Shown piece after piece: positions 11,455-22,559 of a stretch of 64,000 nucleotides of DNA (positions are counted from its first letter, which is position 1; each line of letters opens with the position of its first letter). Origin of the DNA: Anagrus nilaparvatae (taxonomy: Eukaryota > Arthropoda > Insecta > Hymenoptera > Mymaridae); the NCBI GenBank assembly GCA_022575985.1, contig JAKSXM010000288.1, positions 4,181,501 through 4,245,500 of the forward strand, read 5' to 3'. A program made the position numbers and the translations under genes. The notes beneath the pieces were generated by a model that did not search any database, had not been told where the DNA came from, and saw only the letters and a program-made list of their open reading frames with translations.

Positions 11455-12054
11455 ACCGGCACCGTGGTATGTCGGTAGTGGTTCGAAGGCGGTAACCGTA
11501 CAGGTTAAGCAGCGCAGCGCGCGGCATATACTTGGATGGGTGACCACCTCGAATCCTGCCTATACTCCGCTTTTTTTAATTTAAAAAAAGTGTCCACGAT
11601 GTTCGGGAGGTGAAATAAGGATGATTTGAAAGATAATTCGACGTTCGAAGCTTGCTCACTAAAAAATTATCTTGATAATCTGACTTAAAGTAACCGGCTG
11701 TACTCGAGTAAGGTTTTGGCAGTTTTCCTATACTCACGGACACAAAAAATTGGACGAAAGTCCACCAAAAAAATACAAAAAAGTCCGAGCAAATGCGAGT
11801 ACTTCTATCAAAAGTCGGCTGCTACCGCACAGCGGACTACAGATCCTGCAGTTGGAGCTTTCATATATCGGGGAAAGGAAACCCCAGGATCTGTAGCCCA
11901 AGGACCATAGCTCTCGTTGTCTGAATTCTGTTGGGGGCAAAATGGGTGGGATGGGTAATAAAAAGGACGGAATTCACTACTTCGAGTGCTGTGGCCCATG
12001 GTGTATAAGATGCTATGAATCGCATTGCGCACTTAAATAAATAAATAAAATAAT
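11455..12054 (+). mobile_element. 5S rRNA-derived SINE (SINE3-like), full length with target duplications
   Basis: The element is 600 bp, flanked by an exact 16 bp duplication. The head (about 11456-11572) resembles 5S rRNA. It includes the internal pol III promoter blocks 'ggttaagcagcg' (A-box region) and 'cttggatgggtgacc' (C-box region), then a T-run like a pol III terminator. The body (11573-12030) is unrelated to 5S and more GC-rich than the flanks. It contains a 12 bp hairpin ('ctacagatcctg' at 11838-11849 against 11885-11896). The tail is an A-rich 'aaataaataaataaaat' run directly before the second duplication, as expected for a LINE-mobilised RNA. The 5' half of the 5S region is well diverged, so I call a SINE rather than a working 5S gene. 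Open frames in the body are not credible genes. Confidence 0.8.
11456..11572 (+). promoter_or_regulatory. 5S-type internal RNA polymerase III promoter (SINE head)
   Basis: The A-box-like and C-box-like blocks lie at about 11510-11523 and 11533-11550, in 5S order and spacing, followed by a T-run at 11572-11578. The function is inferred from 5S rRNA biology. Whether it still directs transcription is unknown. Confidence 0.6.
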
Positions 12055-12070
12055 AATTAATAACAAAATT

Positions 12071-13373
12071 TTGAGTTACTTTTTAATAAAGTTAAGAAAA
12101 AACTATATTTTTAATCAATAGACAAAGAAATTTTATAGTTGCTTGCGGTATACAGAAAGTAAAGAAATAAATGAATATGAAAACAAAAGCAAATTTTCAT
12201 GAATTGCAAAAACAGATAAAATTTCTATTTTGAATTTTTTTAAACGGTTCATTGAAAACGAAAAGTTTTCAAATTTTTCCGTTTAAAAAAAAATTGAAAC
12301 GGATCAGTTCTTCCGTTGCACTCGAGTTTGCACTGATTTTTTGAAAACGGTTCCGTTCAAAAATTATCCGTTTACGACAAATTATCCGAACCATGGATAT
12401 TTTGCAACAATTTTTTTATCAGTTTGATTGAAAGCGGCCATATGAGCATGCCTGTTTGCTCAGTTCTGGCGTATTTATGAATATAAAAAATAAATCTTAG
12501 AAATTTTGGAATCTAATGTTTGAATCTATTTTTTGTTATTTATCTGCCCTCTATGAATCTACAGTTTGAAGTTTGATTATATTTCTAGTCGCAAAGAAAA
12601 TATAATATATAGTGTTTTAGCAAAATATATAAGTATACAAATAGATGTTGAATTAAGTCAAAGGAAATAGAGTTTAATGAAATAATCAGAAAAATGTAAA
12701 AAAATAATTACTATAAGATATATTAAATACTATGCAGGTGCCGATAATTTTTAATAGCAGAGAAAATTGAGTCAGTTGTAATATAATTAAATAGTGGTTA
12801 TATAGATTTTTAATTTTCTGCTATATATGAACACACTAAAAATATTCAAAAATAAACGTGGTAAGTAGAATTTATTATTTTTACATAAAAATTAAGAAAT
12901 TTTTAATCGTAAAAATAAATGACTGTTTTGGTATTCAAAAATAATTGGAACTGATTTTGCAATTACATAAATTATCTATAAATATGTATTCTTGATACTC
13001 TTTAAAAGAATCACATAAATTAAGAGCAAAAAATACCGTAAATAGAATAATGCATGTTGCAATATTTAATTCTTTTAAAGATTTCTGATTTAACGACATT
13101 CAGTAATGCTCTTTGTGCATGCAACATTTCACACGCCGCGTGATCTGTTACGTGAATGTAAAAAAAAATTTATCTCATTTTCCGTTGTTCTCATTTTTAA
13201 ATAGTTTTACTTTTAAATTGGTATTATCATGTAAAGTTTTCCAAGGAATTCAAATTTTTAATCAGATTTTCGTTTAGTTACTTGACTTGGCTAGGAATGT
13301 AAAGTACGTCAAAAATGATAATTTCGCTCTATGGGGCATTGAAAAATAATTATAAACAAAAAATGTATTTATA
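12071..13373. other. AT-rich intergenic DNA
   Basis: No gene seen. At 12225-12310 a local mirror-like patch repeats 'aacggttc' and 'gaaaacg' motifs (12240-12265, 12330-12365). It looks like degenerate repeat debris. Confidence 0.35.
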
Positions 13374-13375
13374 TA

Positions 13376-15040
13376 TGAGTAATTCTTAGTGAAACTTTAC
13401 TAATGGAAAGGTAAAAGTCAGGGATTTGAAAAAAACTAATTGGGTTGGGTTTGGTATATGTTCATATGATACCATACCAAATTTTAAGGTTTTAGGTTCA
13501 AAGGGTACAAAATGGCGGCTATTTTTCGGTCTTATATAGTTTTGGATGTTTCCATAACGCTATGGAAATAAAAGAAATAGCAAAATACTGAATAACTACA
13601 AAATACGACAATGTTATAAAATAGGGTTTTTTCGTAATCTTTAATTCAAAGCTGCAACCTCGACAGTTAACCAAAATACTTCCAATTGGTCTCATTTTTT
13701 TCGTATAAGTGTCATCTTTCAATTCTCGTACACCGCAATTTTTTTTAATTAATTCTTTCACGACAATAGTCAATAAACCAAACGCCTATTCTTACCCCAA
13801 AATGACCAATTTTTAAAATGCTGCCAAAATTCTAATTTTTGATAGAAATGGGTTCTGTAGGCCTTGCAAATTTTCTACAAGCACTAAGTTTCCAAAAAAT
13901 TTTTATTCGTTTTTTTATAGTTATTTGTTTCGCAGATATGATAATTTAAAGTCAGAGTCCCATTTTTAGGGTTTTTGAAAAAAAGTCAATTTTAATCTTT
14001 ATCTTTAAAAAGGGGATATCATAGAAAATATTTAATGAAAAAAGACGAGTAAAAATTTTTTGGAAATTTAGTGCTTGTAGAAAATTTTCAAGGCCTACAG
14101 AACCCATTTCTATCAAAAATTAGAATTTTGGCAGCAATTTAAAAATTGGTCATTTTGGGGTAAGAATAGGCGTTTGGTTTATTGACTATTGTCGTGAAAG
14201 AATTAATTAAGAAAAATTGCGGTGTACGAGAATTAAAAGATGACACTTATACGAAAAAAATGAGACCAATTGGAAGTATTTTGGTTAACTGTCGAGGTTG
14301 CAGCTTTGAATTAAAGATTACGAAAAAACCCTATTTTATAACATTGTCGTATTTTGTAGTTATTCAGTATTTTGCTATTTCTTTTATTTCCATAGCGTTA
14401 TGGAAACATCCAAAACTTTTCAAAAAAGGGGGTCTTTAGTAAAATTTTTCGAGGAATCCGGAAATTTGGTCAAAATTTTCATTAGGTGACAAGGAAATCC
14501 GGAAAATTGAAAATGAAAAATTTCGTGAAAATGGGAAATATTGAAATGGATTTTTAAGTTCTTAGAAGGCAAATACTCGCTAAAATTTTTTTTTTATTAA
14601 AAAGTACATACAAAAACAAAAATTTTAAGACCGGTTAGGAAAAAAAAAAAGTTACGACTGTATGAAAAATCTGCGTTTGAAAAAAAATGAGTTTTCTTAG
14701 TTTTTCCAATTTTCCGGTTTTCATTGGCGTTTTTTTGAAAAACTGGTGGCAGATTCGGATTCAGCGGGAAATTTTACATAAGACATAGTCAAGAAAACTA
14801 TTTTTCAGCTTTATTCAGAGCGTAGAAAAAATGAAATCGAAAATTGTCATTTTTAAAAATGATTTTTTTTTAAAATTATATAAGACCGAAAAATAGCCGC
14901 CATTTTGTACCCTTTGAACCTAAAACCTTAAAATTTGGTATGGTATCATATGAACGTATACCAAACCCAACCCAATTAGTTTTTTTTCAAATCCCCAACT
15001 TTTACCTTTCCATTAGTAAAGTTTCACTAAGAATTACTCA
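13376..15040. mobile_element. Long fold-back (palindromic) element, TA-flanked, family 1
   Basis: 1665 bp. The outer ends are exact inverted repeats starting 'tgagtaattcttagtgaaac' at 13376 and its complement ending at 15040. TA lies directly outside at 13374-13375 and 15041-15042. The left arm (13376 to about 13918) pairs with the right arm (about 14044-14430 plus about 14880-15040). The right arm carries about 450 bp (14430-14880) with no partner, so the arms are unequal. An identical peptide frame occurs in each arm (13519-13773 minus, 14182-14439 plus). This follows from palindromy and is not evidence for a gene. TA duplication and terminal inversion suggest mobilisation by a Tc1/mariner-type transposase in trans (inference). 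Confidence 0.8.
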
Positions 15041-15042
15041 TA

Positions 15043-15464
15043 TTGAAAATATAAAGTTAACGAATAGTTCAAGACCAACAGGAAAAAAATTCAAGCAACT
15101 GCAGCAGAGATATTAAGGCTAGCAAATTTAAACCTTAAATGTTGATTGTTTCGCGCATGTGTAGTTCAAAAAAAAATGTCGACCTAAATCAGATTCTTTG
15201 AAAAATTTCTTATAGGCTCCTAAAAAATTTTTTTTGACCCCTTGGCATCAAACTTGACAATACCATGGGCCAAAATCTTTAGTTAATGTCAAACATGCTA
15301 GTGTCGAAACCCTTGATACTTAATATGCCATTTCTGTAGTTTTCAATCTAGAATGGATACACTAGAATAGATTTTCTTCTCTTTCCAGCGGTGAATTCAA
15401 GAAATTTCTCAGGGAGGAGAAAATTCAATAAGAATTTGCGAATTTTTATAAAAATTAAGATGGA
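15043..15464. other. Intergenic DNA with transposon-like debris
   Basis: Fragments near 15165-15235 ('gcgcatgtgtagttcaaaaa', 'cagattctttg') resemble pieces of the arms of the 30773-33062 element. No gene seen. Confidence 0.35.
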
Positions 15465-15720
15465 ACATGTTCATTGGATGGGGCATTTGAAAAAGCTTGG
15501 CTTGGCAGGGGGGGGGGGGTGAAATTGACTTTGAATATTTTCAATTTAGGGACTTAGAATAATTTGAAGTGGGAGTCAGAGTCTGATCAGGCCCTGATAA
15601 GAACTTAGAATACTTTAAGTTTATGGATTTAGGATAATTTATATTTCAGGATTTATTGTAATTTCGGTTTTTGGATTTATTACTGTTATGAGTGAACATA
15701 TTTTATATATTTTTTATAGA
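15465..15720. repeat. Dispersed repeat, copy 1 of a family also at 63573-63735
   Basis: Both copies share 'gaacatgttcattgga', then 'gggcatttgaaaaag', a G-run ('ggcagggggg'), then 'ggacttagaataattt'-like phrases, and finish near 'ctgttatgagtgaac'. The start ('gaacatgttca') and the end ('agtgaac') are roughly inverted copies, so the family may have short terminal inverted repeats. No coding is seen. Confidence 0.55.
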
Positions 15721-16068
15721 AAACTGTATCCTTCAAAGAATTGAGAAAAAAAGGTCCAGCGAATAGGCAGGGGCTATGCTCATCCCATGTTCGGCTAGAC
15801 AGTTTTTCACGAAAGTAATTGCGACCTATTTTGACATATCAGGAACCTTGAGTAGATAAAATCGAGCTTCTAATATATACGATGTGTATAAACTGTACAA
15901 AACTTCTCTAAATTTTACTATTTTATAATTTACTTTTAGAGCCAATGGTTAAAACGACTTTTTTATTATAAAAATAAAGCTAGTCAATAAATAAAAAAAA
16001 AATTACAATACTCTTGTTGTACTATTTTGCACTCATTATAAAAAATTTATATTTTTAATTTTGATTTA

Positions 16069-16477
16069 CAATGGAACCTCTAATAAAGACCACCAAAGTG
16101 GCATGGCGAAAAGTTGTCGCTATTAGGTGTGGTCATTAATAGGAGGTTTTTTTGACCCTTATATTCATAGCAAGTAAAATAAAAAAAATATTTCAAAAAA
16201 TTTTCTTCACGTTTTACGCAGAGTTAGGACCGCCTGGTGTATTATATAAACCAGCTATTTGTTTATATTTAATGGTTGGTGAAAAGATAAAAAAGTATTA
16301 AAATAATGTGAAAAAAACTTTTTCTCAAAATAATAAGGCTTAAAAATCAGTGGTCGCGGTCTTTATAGAGAGGTTCGCTATAATTTTAAATAATAGGGTT
16401 TTCAAACTGGCTTTGAAATTGCGGCCGTTATTGGAGGTGGTCTTTAACGAGAGGGGTCGTTATTGGAGGTTCCACTG
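16069..16477. mobile_element. Pogo/mariner-type MITE just upstream of membrane-protein paralog B
   Basis: 409 bp, flanked by TA (16067-16068, 16478-16479). The left end 'caatggaacctctaataaag' mirrors the right end 'ggaggttccactg'. Termini of the form CAGTGGAACCTC with TA duplication are typical of pogo/Tigger-like Tc1-mariner elements. There is no transposase. The element ends only about 80 bp before the start codon of the gene at 16560, so it forms part of the leader or promoter region of that gene. Confidence 0.8.
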
Positions 16478-16559
16478 TATTTACTTAATTACAAAATAAA
16501 TTTTTAAAATTAAAAAAAATTTTTAGGTATATTGCTGTCATTAAGGAAATATTGACAGG

Positions 16560-19500
16560 ATGATAAGAAAAAAGACTGATCCCTTAAATGGGAGATATTT
16601 TGTTATTCATTTAATAATGATACTTGGATTAAATATTTTTTTCTCTGGTAATATTAAAAAATTATGATTGCAAGTTAAATAAAAACAATATTAAGTATTA
16701 TTTAATTTTATATTTTTAAAATTTTAGTTACTCTACTTCCACATTTTGACTACTCGATAATTAATGTTAAAAACGCTACTGAATATTCAGCTAATAATAC
16801 CCTTAAAAATAATACTTCAACTGATTTAAAAGATGGAATAGAATCAAGGTAAAGTAAAATAAAAAATGAAATTTCTTATTAAGTATTTTGTAGAATGTTT
16901 GGTCAAAAAAAATTTTTTAAAGTAGAACAAAAATTAGTTATTAGTATTCATAAAAAAAAACTTTTTTATTTTCAGAAACGAGAATAACATAAAATTAGTG
17001 ATAACTCTTATAACATCAATAATATTCTTTGGTCTACTAAACTTGTTTACAAAAATTTTTGTATATTTTGGTATAATTTGGACTTTTATATCCACATTCG
17101 GTTTATTTTTATGGATTGATTTTGAAAAGGATTTGGATGGTTCAATTTTAGGATGTTTTACTATTTTGTATCTTATTTTTGAATTTCTAACATTAATAGT
17201 CATTGGTTATGGATTGTCAAAATTCAAAGTGGCTGACATAAATACTTTTTTTAAAAAGTCTTGCAGGTAATAATTTTTTATTTAATTTACTTTAATCGTA
17301 TATTGCACATAGAAATCAATACAGCTATTTTAGAATTTTTTAACTATTAAAAAATGCAGTTTATCTAACATTTATTATATCAAGAAAAAATTTCTTTTTA
17401 AGGACTCTTTAAATTATCTAAAAAATGAAACAATTTTTAAAAAAAGATATGGGCTAATCAAAAACTACATGCTATACTTAAAAATTTATTTATTTATAAA
17501 TTTAATGCTTTTTTCAGAGCTGTGATTGAGTTTCCAAAATTATATTTAATTGTAATTGCTACTGGTGCCATAATTATATTTCAAACATTTTTCCCTTTGA
17601 TATTAATTGCTGGAACAATTTCGTATGTGCGAAAGAATTTTTGGAATTGGGACTTTTTTATAATTTTTGTGATTTACATCATCTATCAAGTTTGGTCGAT
17701 TTTAGTCATTTTAGATTTTACTTTTATTGTAATAAGTAGCATAATTACTACCTGGTATTTTAACCAAGATAAAAACACTTCATATAAAGATAAAATAAAA
17801 AAAAATATTTTATCTATTTTAAAGTAAGTACTAATTTTTAAGTGAGTAGAATAAAGTAAAAATTTTTTTTTTCTAAATTCTATGTAAAAATTTTGATTTT
17901 GAGGTTGTCAAAATTTGACATATTGTAACTTTTGACGTTATTGGATACCAAGATTTTTGGCTGTAAAAATTTCTGTAAAGACATTTATTATCATGATAAT
18001 ACAATTATGTTCGGGCAATAAAATTTTCTATCATAATTTAAATTTTCTTGGATATTTTTGTAAAACTCTCAGAAATATTTACAGAATTTTTAAAGTATGT
18101 TTTTAAAGTTTTGAAAAATAATTACGAATTTATGTTTTAATTTCTTTAAATTTAACGTAATTTATAAAAAAAAAATGTCTAGAATAGTTTTTCAATCTCT
18201 TACTTTAAAATTTCGCTGTTTTTACTCATATAAAATCAAAATTTTTATCAAATTTTTATTGTTCACATACCTTACAAGGGGTACTCACTACATTTGGAAA
18301 ATCAAATTACACCAGGAATCAAAAACCATTCCATATTCCCCCATTTCGTTCGTGCCAATGAGAGTTAAAAGATTAAAACTCTTCAATTAGCGTTTAATTA
18401 GCTCTTTTCCTTCAAATTTAACCAAAATACTTCCGGTTGTTTTCATTTTCACGATTGTCAATTTTTTATGAGTCTTGTATACTGCAAAAATTTATCAATC
18501 ATTCTAACGCCATTACAGTTAGTAAAGTAATTGCCTATTTTTTAACTAAAATCACCAATGATTATGGGTCTCAAAAGTTTTACACAAACTTAAAAGTTTT
18601 CCATAATATAACGCTCTGCAAATATAATGGTGAAACTTGACTTTTTTAAAAATCTTTTAAATTAGAACTTTACAATATTATATCTGACAAACAAATAATA
18701 TAAAAAAGGCAAAGAAAAAATTATTCAAAATTTTAAGTTTTTGCAAAAATTTTGAGATTAATCATACATCTTTCTACGATTTTGGCAGCAATTCAAAATC
18801 GCCATTTAGTTTAATGGCTAAAATAGTGAAAGAATTAGTGATAGAAAATTGCTGCTTCAATTGGTAATATTTAACAAGACGCTACTAATATTTAACCAGA
18901 AAAAAATTATATCAACCGGAAGGGTTTTGATAAAGATGACAAGATGTCAGCGTTAATTAGAAGATAACTAAGAAATTCAGATTGATGATTCTAGGTCCAG
19001 AAGATCCATTTGCATAAAAGAAACATATCTGGTATGTTTTTCCAACTAAATAAACGAATTGATAAACATTTAAAGTATTTTGGTGTTTCAAATTTGTGAG
19101 TTCCCATTGTCAACGTGAAAGGATAATTTTCCACATTTTATTAATTTAATAAAGCACAAGTAGGCATAATGTTTATAATATATTTTATACTCAATGATTT
19201 TTTTTTCCAGAAACCACTATGGTACACTTTATTTTGGATGTTCAATCAGGGGTATATTTAGTCATATTAAATACTTACTGTTGAATATAGTTTCTAATTA
19301 TCCATCAAAGATCGATTTAAATATAGTGCCCACAATAGTTTGCAAGTATAATATATTTTTTGGGCGATACGTATTTCCACAAGCCGCTTATATAACGACT
19401 ATTTTAAAAAGCACAGACTATCAAGAGTCGAAAAAAAAATCAGTTGATTTATTTTTGAAGAAACCAATAGAATTTTTAGTATTTTTTATGGCAAGTAAAA

Positions 19501-20043
19501 TTTTTTTTAAAAAAGAGTCTAGGGTGTAAAACTTTTTTTTTGGGTTTTGCATACATACTCAAACATACCAAGAATATATTCCTATATTAATGTTACCTTA
19601 GACTCTTTAATTTTTCTATTAATCTCGCTATTAATTGCAAAATATCTTTTCTTAAATGCTTATCATTATGTTTTTAGGTATCATTATCAATTTTAAAAAT
19701 TGTAGTTTATATGATAGTTATTTTTGCAACAGTATTTTATTCTTTTATTTTTGATGGACAATTGGATGAAGATCAAATATTCGATAAAATCGGAAAATCA
19801 ATTGCTATTTTGTATGTACTGAATGGTTTAGGCTTTTTAAAATTATTATTCGTATACAGCAATGATGAAAATGATTTTACTCGTTTATTTGTACCAATAA
19901 TGTGTCTTTACCCAATTTTTGTTGCTGTTATAACAACACTTATTTGTAAATTAAATGATGAAAATGAAATAATTTTTGAAAATGAAGAAGATGAAGATGA
20001 TTTAGAATCTCTTGATGATATTGACTTTGTTGCTAATATTTAA
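16560..20043 (+). CDS. Unrecognised multi-pass membrane protein, tandem paralog B (six coding exons)
   Basis: Proposed join(16560-16647, 16728-16848, 16976-17266, 17518-17823, 19211-19490, 19678-20043): 1452 nt, 483 residues plus stop. Phases 1, 2, 2, 2, 0 match paralog A, and exons 1 (88 nt), 4 (306 nt) and 5 (280 nt) are equal in length. Exon 1 encodes MIRKKTDPLN and a hydrophobic segment. The exon 2 loop is 90 nt shorter than in A but is still sequon-rich (NNT, NNTST). Exons 3-6 keep the membrane helices, SNYPSK, VCKYNIFFGR, KSTDYQES, CKLNDEN and an acidic tail. Intron 5 begins 'atg|gcaagt', a GC-AG intron where paralog A has GT-AG. Paralogy by local duplication is clear from gene structure and sequence. 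Exon 2 and exon 6 have diverged most, which suggests relaxed or positive selection on the extracellular loop. Function unknown. Confidence 0.82.
17824..19210 (+). other. Long intron 4 of paralog B, filled by a decayed fold-back element
   Basis: The intron is 1387 bp, against 102 bp in paralog A. Most of the extra length (about 18170-18960) is a diverged copy of the fold-back family at 13376-15040. Shared phrases are 'accaaaatacttccggttg' at 18421-18440 and its inverted counterpart, and 'ttggcagcaattcaaaatcg' near 18782. The paralogs therefore differ by a transposon insertion inside an intron. Confidence 0.65.
18170..18960. repeat. Degenerate fold-back element (family 1) in intron 4 of paralog B
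   Basis: Two opposed partial arms are recognisable: left near 18420-18660, right near 18770-18960. Both resemble the inner arms of the 13376-15040 element. The ends are eroded and I cannot place a target duplication. Confidence 0.5.
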
Positions 20044-21362
20044 GAGGCTGAAAATATCATTAAAATGTACATAATCAAAGAGTAGACCTGATATTTTAAT
20101 AATTTTTTTCTATTAAATTTGCCATAAAATATTTTTAAGTATAAATAATTCAAATGTTGATCATTTTTTTAAATTAAAATTAATTATTTAAATCCCAAAA
20201 ATAAACAGTTTTGTTAAACTAGGAATAATAGAATATATGAAATAGCTTTTAGAAAACTTCATTTTTCATGATCTGATTAAGATTTTAAGTGAAAATTTTT
20301 ATAAAAAGGAAAAAAATAGGTCCAATTAGAGAACAAAGATTGCGATTCTTCAAAATTTTATTTATGTAAAAAGTTATGCATTTAATTTATATACTGGAAA
20401 TTATTACTTAATATTTTGTAATTTATACGAAGCTGAAATTTTCGAAAATTTAATAGTTTTTGATTTTAAGGATAGTTTTATTTTTTTGTTAGATAATAAT
20501 TGAATATTCATGCAAATTTAATTTTTTTTTTCTATAGTTTGTTAACAAATGATTCTTTATCAAGTCTACATATTATAAAATTTGATATTTTATTAACAAG
20601 GATAAAAGTAATTTATGCCAAAAAAGGAATCCCACTTAAACTATATGCATTTTAGAGAAAATTTTCATGATATGATATTTTTAGATAATCTTGTAAAAAA
20701 TAATATTTATTTAGGTTAATTTTATTTTATTTATATTAATTTTAAATATTGATTTTACAAAAAATTTATAATTTAGTACTATGGTTATTTAATATTTTGT
20801 ACATAAAATATGATATTTTTGAATAAACTTACCAAATTATTTTTACATACAAAAAAGACTACGGTTTTTCAAATTATTGAAAATTAAACGAACAAGAATG
20901 ACATTTTTTTTCTCCATAAATAATGCATTTTTAACCCTAGTATACATCCTGCCTTCTCTGAAACGCCTTAAAATTATTGTATCTCCTACTTCTTTATTTT
21001 TAATTCAGTTTTATTAACATTAACAGCTCGATTAACAGGCTACTGAAGAAATGCTATATTTAAAAAGTAGTTTAACCCTAACCCTAGGTTTTTATGACTC
21101 AGTCTTTTTACGCAATTTTAGGCGCAAACCCTAAGTAGATCAACTCAACAAGACCTCAACAAGAACATCGTTGATTAATCAATTGTGCTCCGATCCTATG
21201 AATAAGTGCTGTGCAATCCTAAAAAACGGCTTATAAAAATAATTTTATTAAACAAGGCTTTGCATGCAGTTGTATGCACAAGCGAGCGTAGCGAGCGAGT
21301 GCAGACAGCATGCAAAAGTCGAACCCCATATTTTTTCCCGTGTTCTAAAATATAGTTTTACA
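20044..21362. other. AT-rich intergenic DNA 3' of paralog B
   Basis: No gene seen. An interrupted inverted repeat around 21262-21320 ('tgcatgcagttg' ... 'gacagcatgca') with 'gcgagcgtagcgagcgag' between is GC-rich against the background. Two telomere-like 'ccctaa' units at 21076-21090 are too few to matter. Confidence 0.4.
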
Positions 21363-21364
21363 TA

Positions 21365-22406
21365 TGGGCGATTATTTCTCAACCCGGCCACCCCCCTCTG
21401 TCCAAAAATGGTGGCAACTTAAAAAGATTTTGGTTTTCTCAAATTGACTGGAAAAGGGTCTAGTTTTTTATTCTCATTGGCCTTTTAAACTCTGTAAATC
21501 TACTGTGCCCATTTTAGGCACTGAGCGGTGGCAGATCAACATTTTAAAAACAGAAAAATTGAAATAAAAGTAGATTAACGGTAAGTTTTTTGAAATTTTT
21601 TTCTCTTAAAAGTTGTTATTTATTAAAACAAAGAAAATGAGACCACTTGCGTGGTAATTGGTTGATTTTTTAAAAAGTTTTGTGGGTGCTATGTAGTTTT
21701 TAAAAATGGGTAAAAAACGGCTACTTTGACTGATGATATCTCTGAACCTACATATCCAAAATAAAAAAGTTTTAGTGCAAAATGGTAGTCTTTTAATACA
21801 TAATAAGTGCGCAAAATGTCAAGGGATTTGACTGAGTAGTTTCGGATTTAGCAATTTTCGGGTATTAATTCTTTTAAAAAAATGGGTCAAAATTTGTTTC
21901 AGAATTACCCTTAAAATTGCTAAATCCGAAACTACTCAATCAAATCCCTTGATATTTGGCACACTTATTATGTATCAAAAGAATACCATTTTGCACTAAA
22001 ACTTTTTTATTTTGGTTATGTAGGTTCAGAGATATCATCAGTCAAAGTAGCTGTTTTTTACCCATTTTTAAAAACTACATAGCACCCACAAAACTTTTTA
22101 AAAAATCAACCAATTACCACGCAAGTGGTCTCATTTTCTTTGTTTTAATAAATAACAACTTTTAAGAGAAAAAAATTTCAAACAACTTACCGTTAATCTA
22201 CTTTTATTTCAATTTTTCTGTTTTTAAAATGTCGACCTGCCACCTCTCAGTGCCTAAAATGGGCACAGTAGATTTACAGAGTTGAAAAGGCCAATGAGAA
22301 TAAATAACTAGACCCTTTTCCAGTCAATTTGAGAAAACCAAAATCTTTTTAAGTTGCCACCATTTTTGGACAGTGGGGGGTGGCCGGGTTGAGAAATAAT
22401 CGCCCA
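21365..22406. mobile_element. Near-perfect fold-back element, TA-flanked, family 2
   Basis: 1042 bp with arms of about 510 bp around a short centre near 21885. The outer end 'tgggcgattatttctcaacc' (21365) is inverted at the right end (22406), with TA outside at 21363-21364 and 22407-22408. Start and end coordinates mirror about one axis over the whole length, so there are few indels and insertion is probably recent. The interior has no transposase-like frame. Confidence 0.85.
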
Positions 22407-22559
22407 TATAATGGGCAAAAAAGCCGTCACCGCAGGGCAGAAAATAGGCTTTTTTTGCCCTAGATATGTAAAATACTATTCCCTTATACTAAAAAGAATT
22501 CTATTACATTAAAATAATTTATAAAAAAAATATGTCCTGTCGCCAGCCATGCTATTTAA

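Noticed and set aside
11456..11572. Functional 5S rRNA gene
   Set aside because: The 5' half is too diverged, and the unit sits inside a 600 bp segment with an A-rich tail and target duplications, which fits a SINE better.
13519..14439. A conserved protein seen twice (13519-13773 minus and 14182-14439 plus)
   Set aside because: The identity is a consequence of the fold-back arms. Related copies elsewhere carry stops in this frame, so it is not evidence of coding.
21070..21095. Telomeric repeat (ccctaa units)
   Set aside because: Only two units, not in an array, and arthropod telomeres are usually TTAGG.
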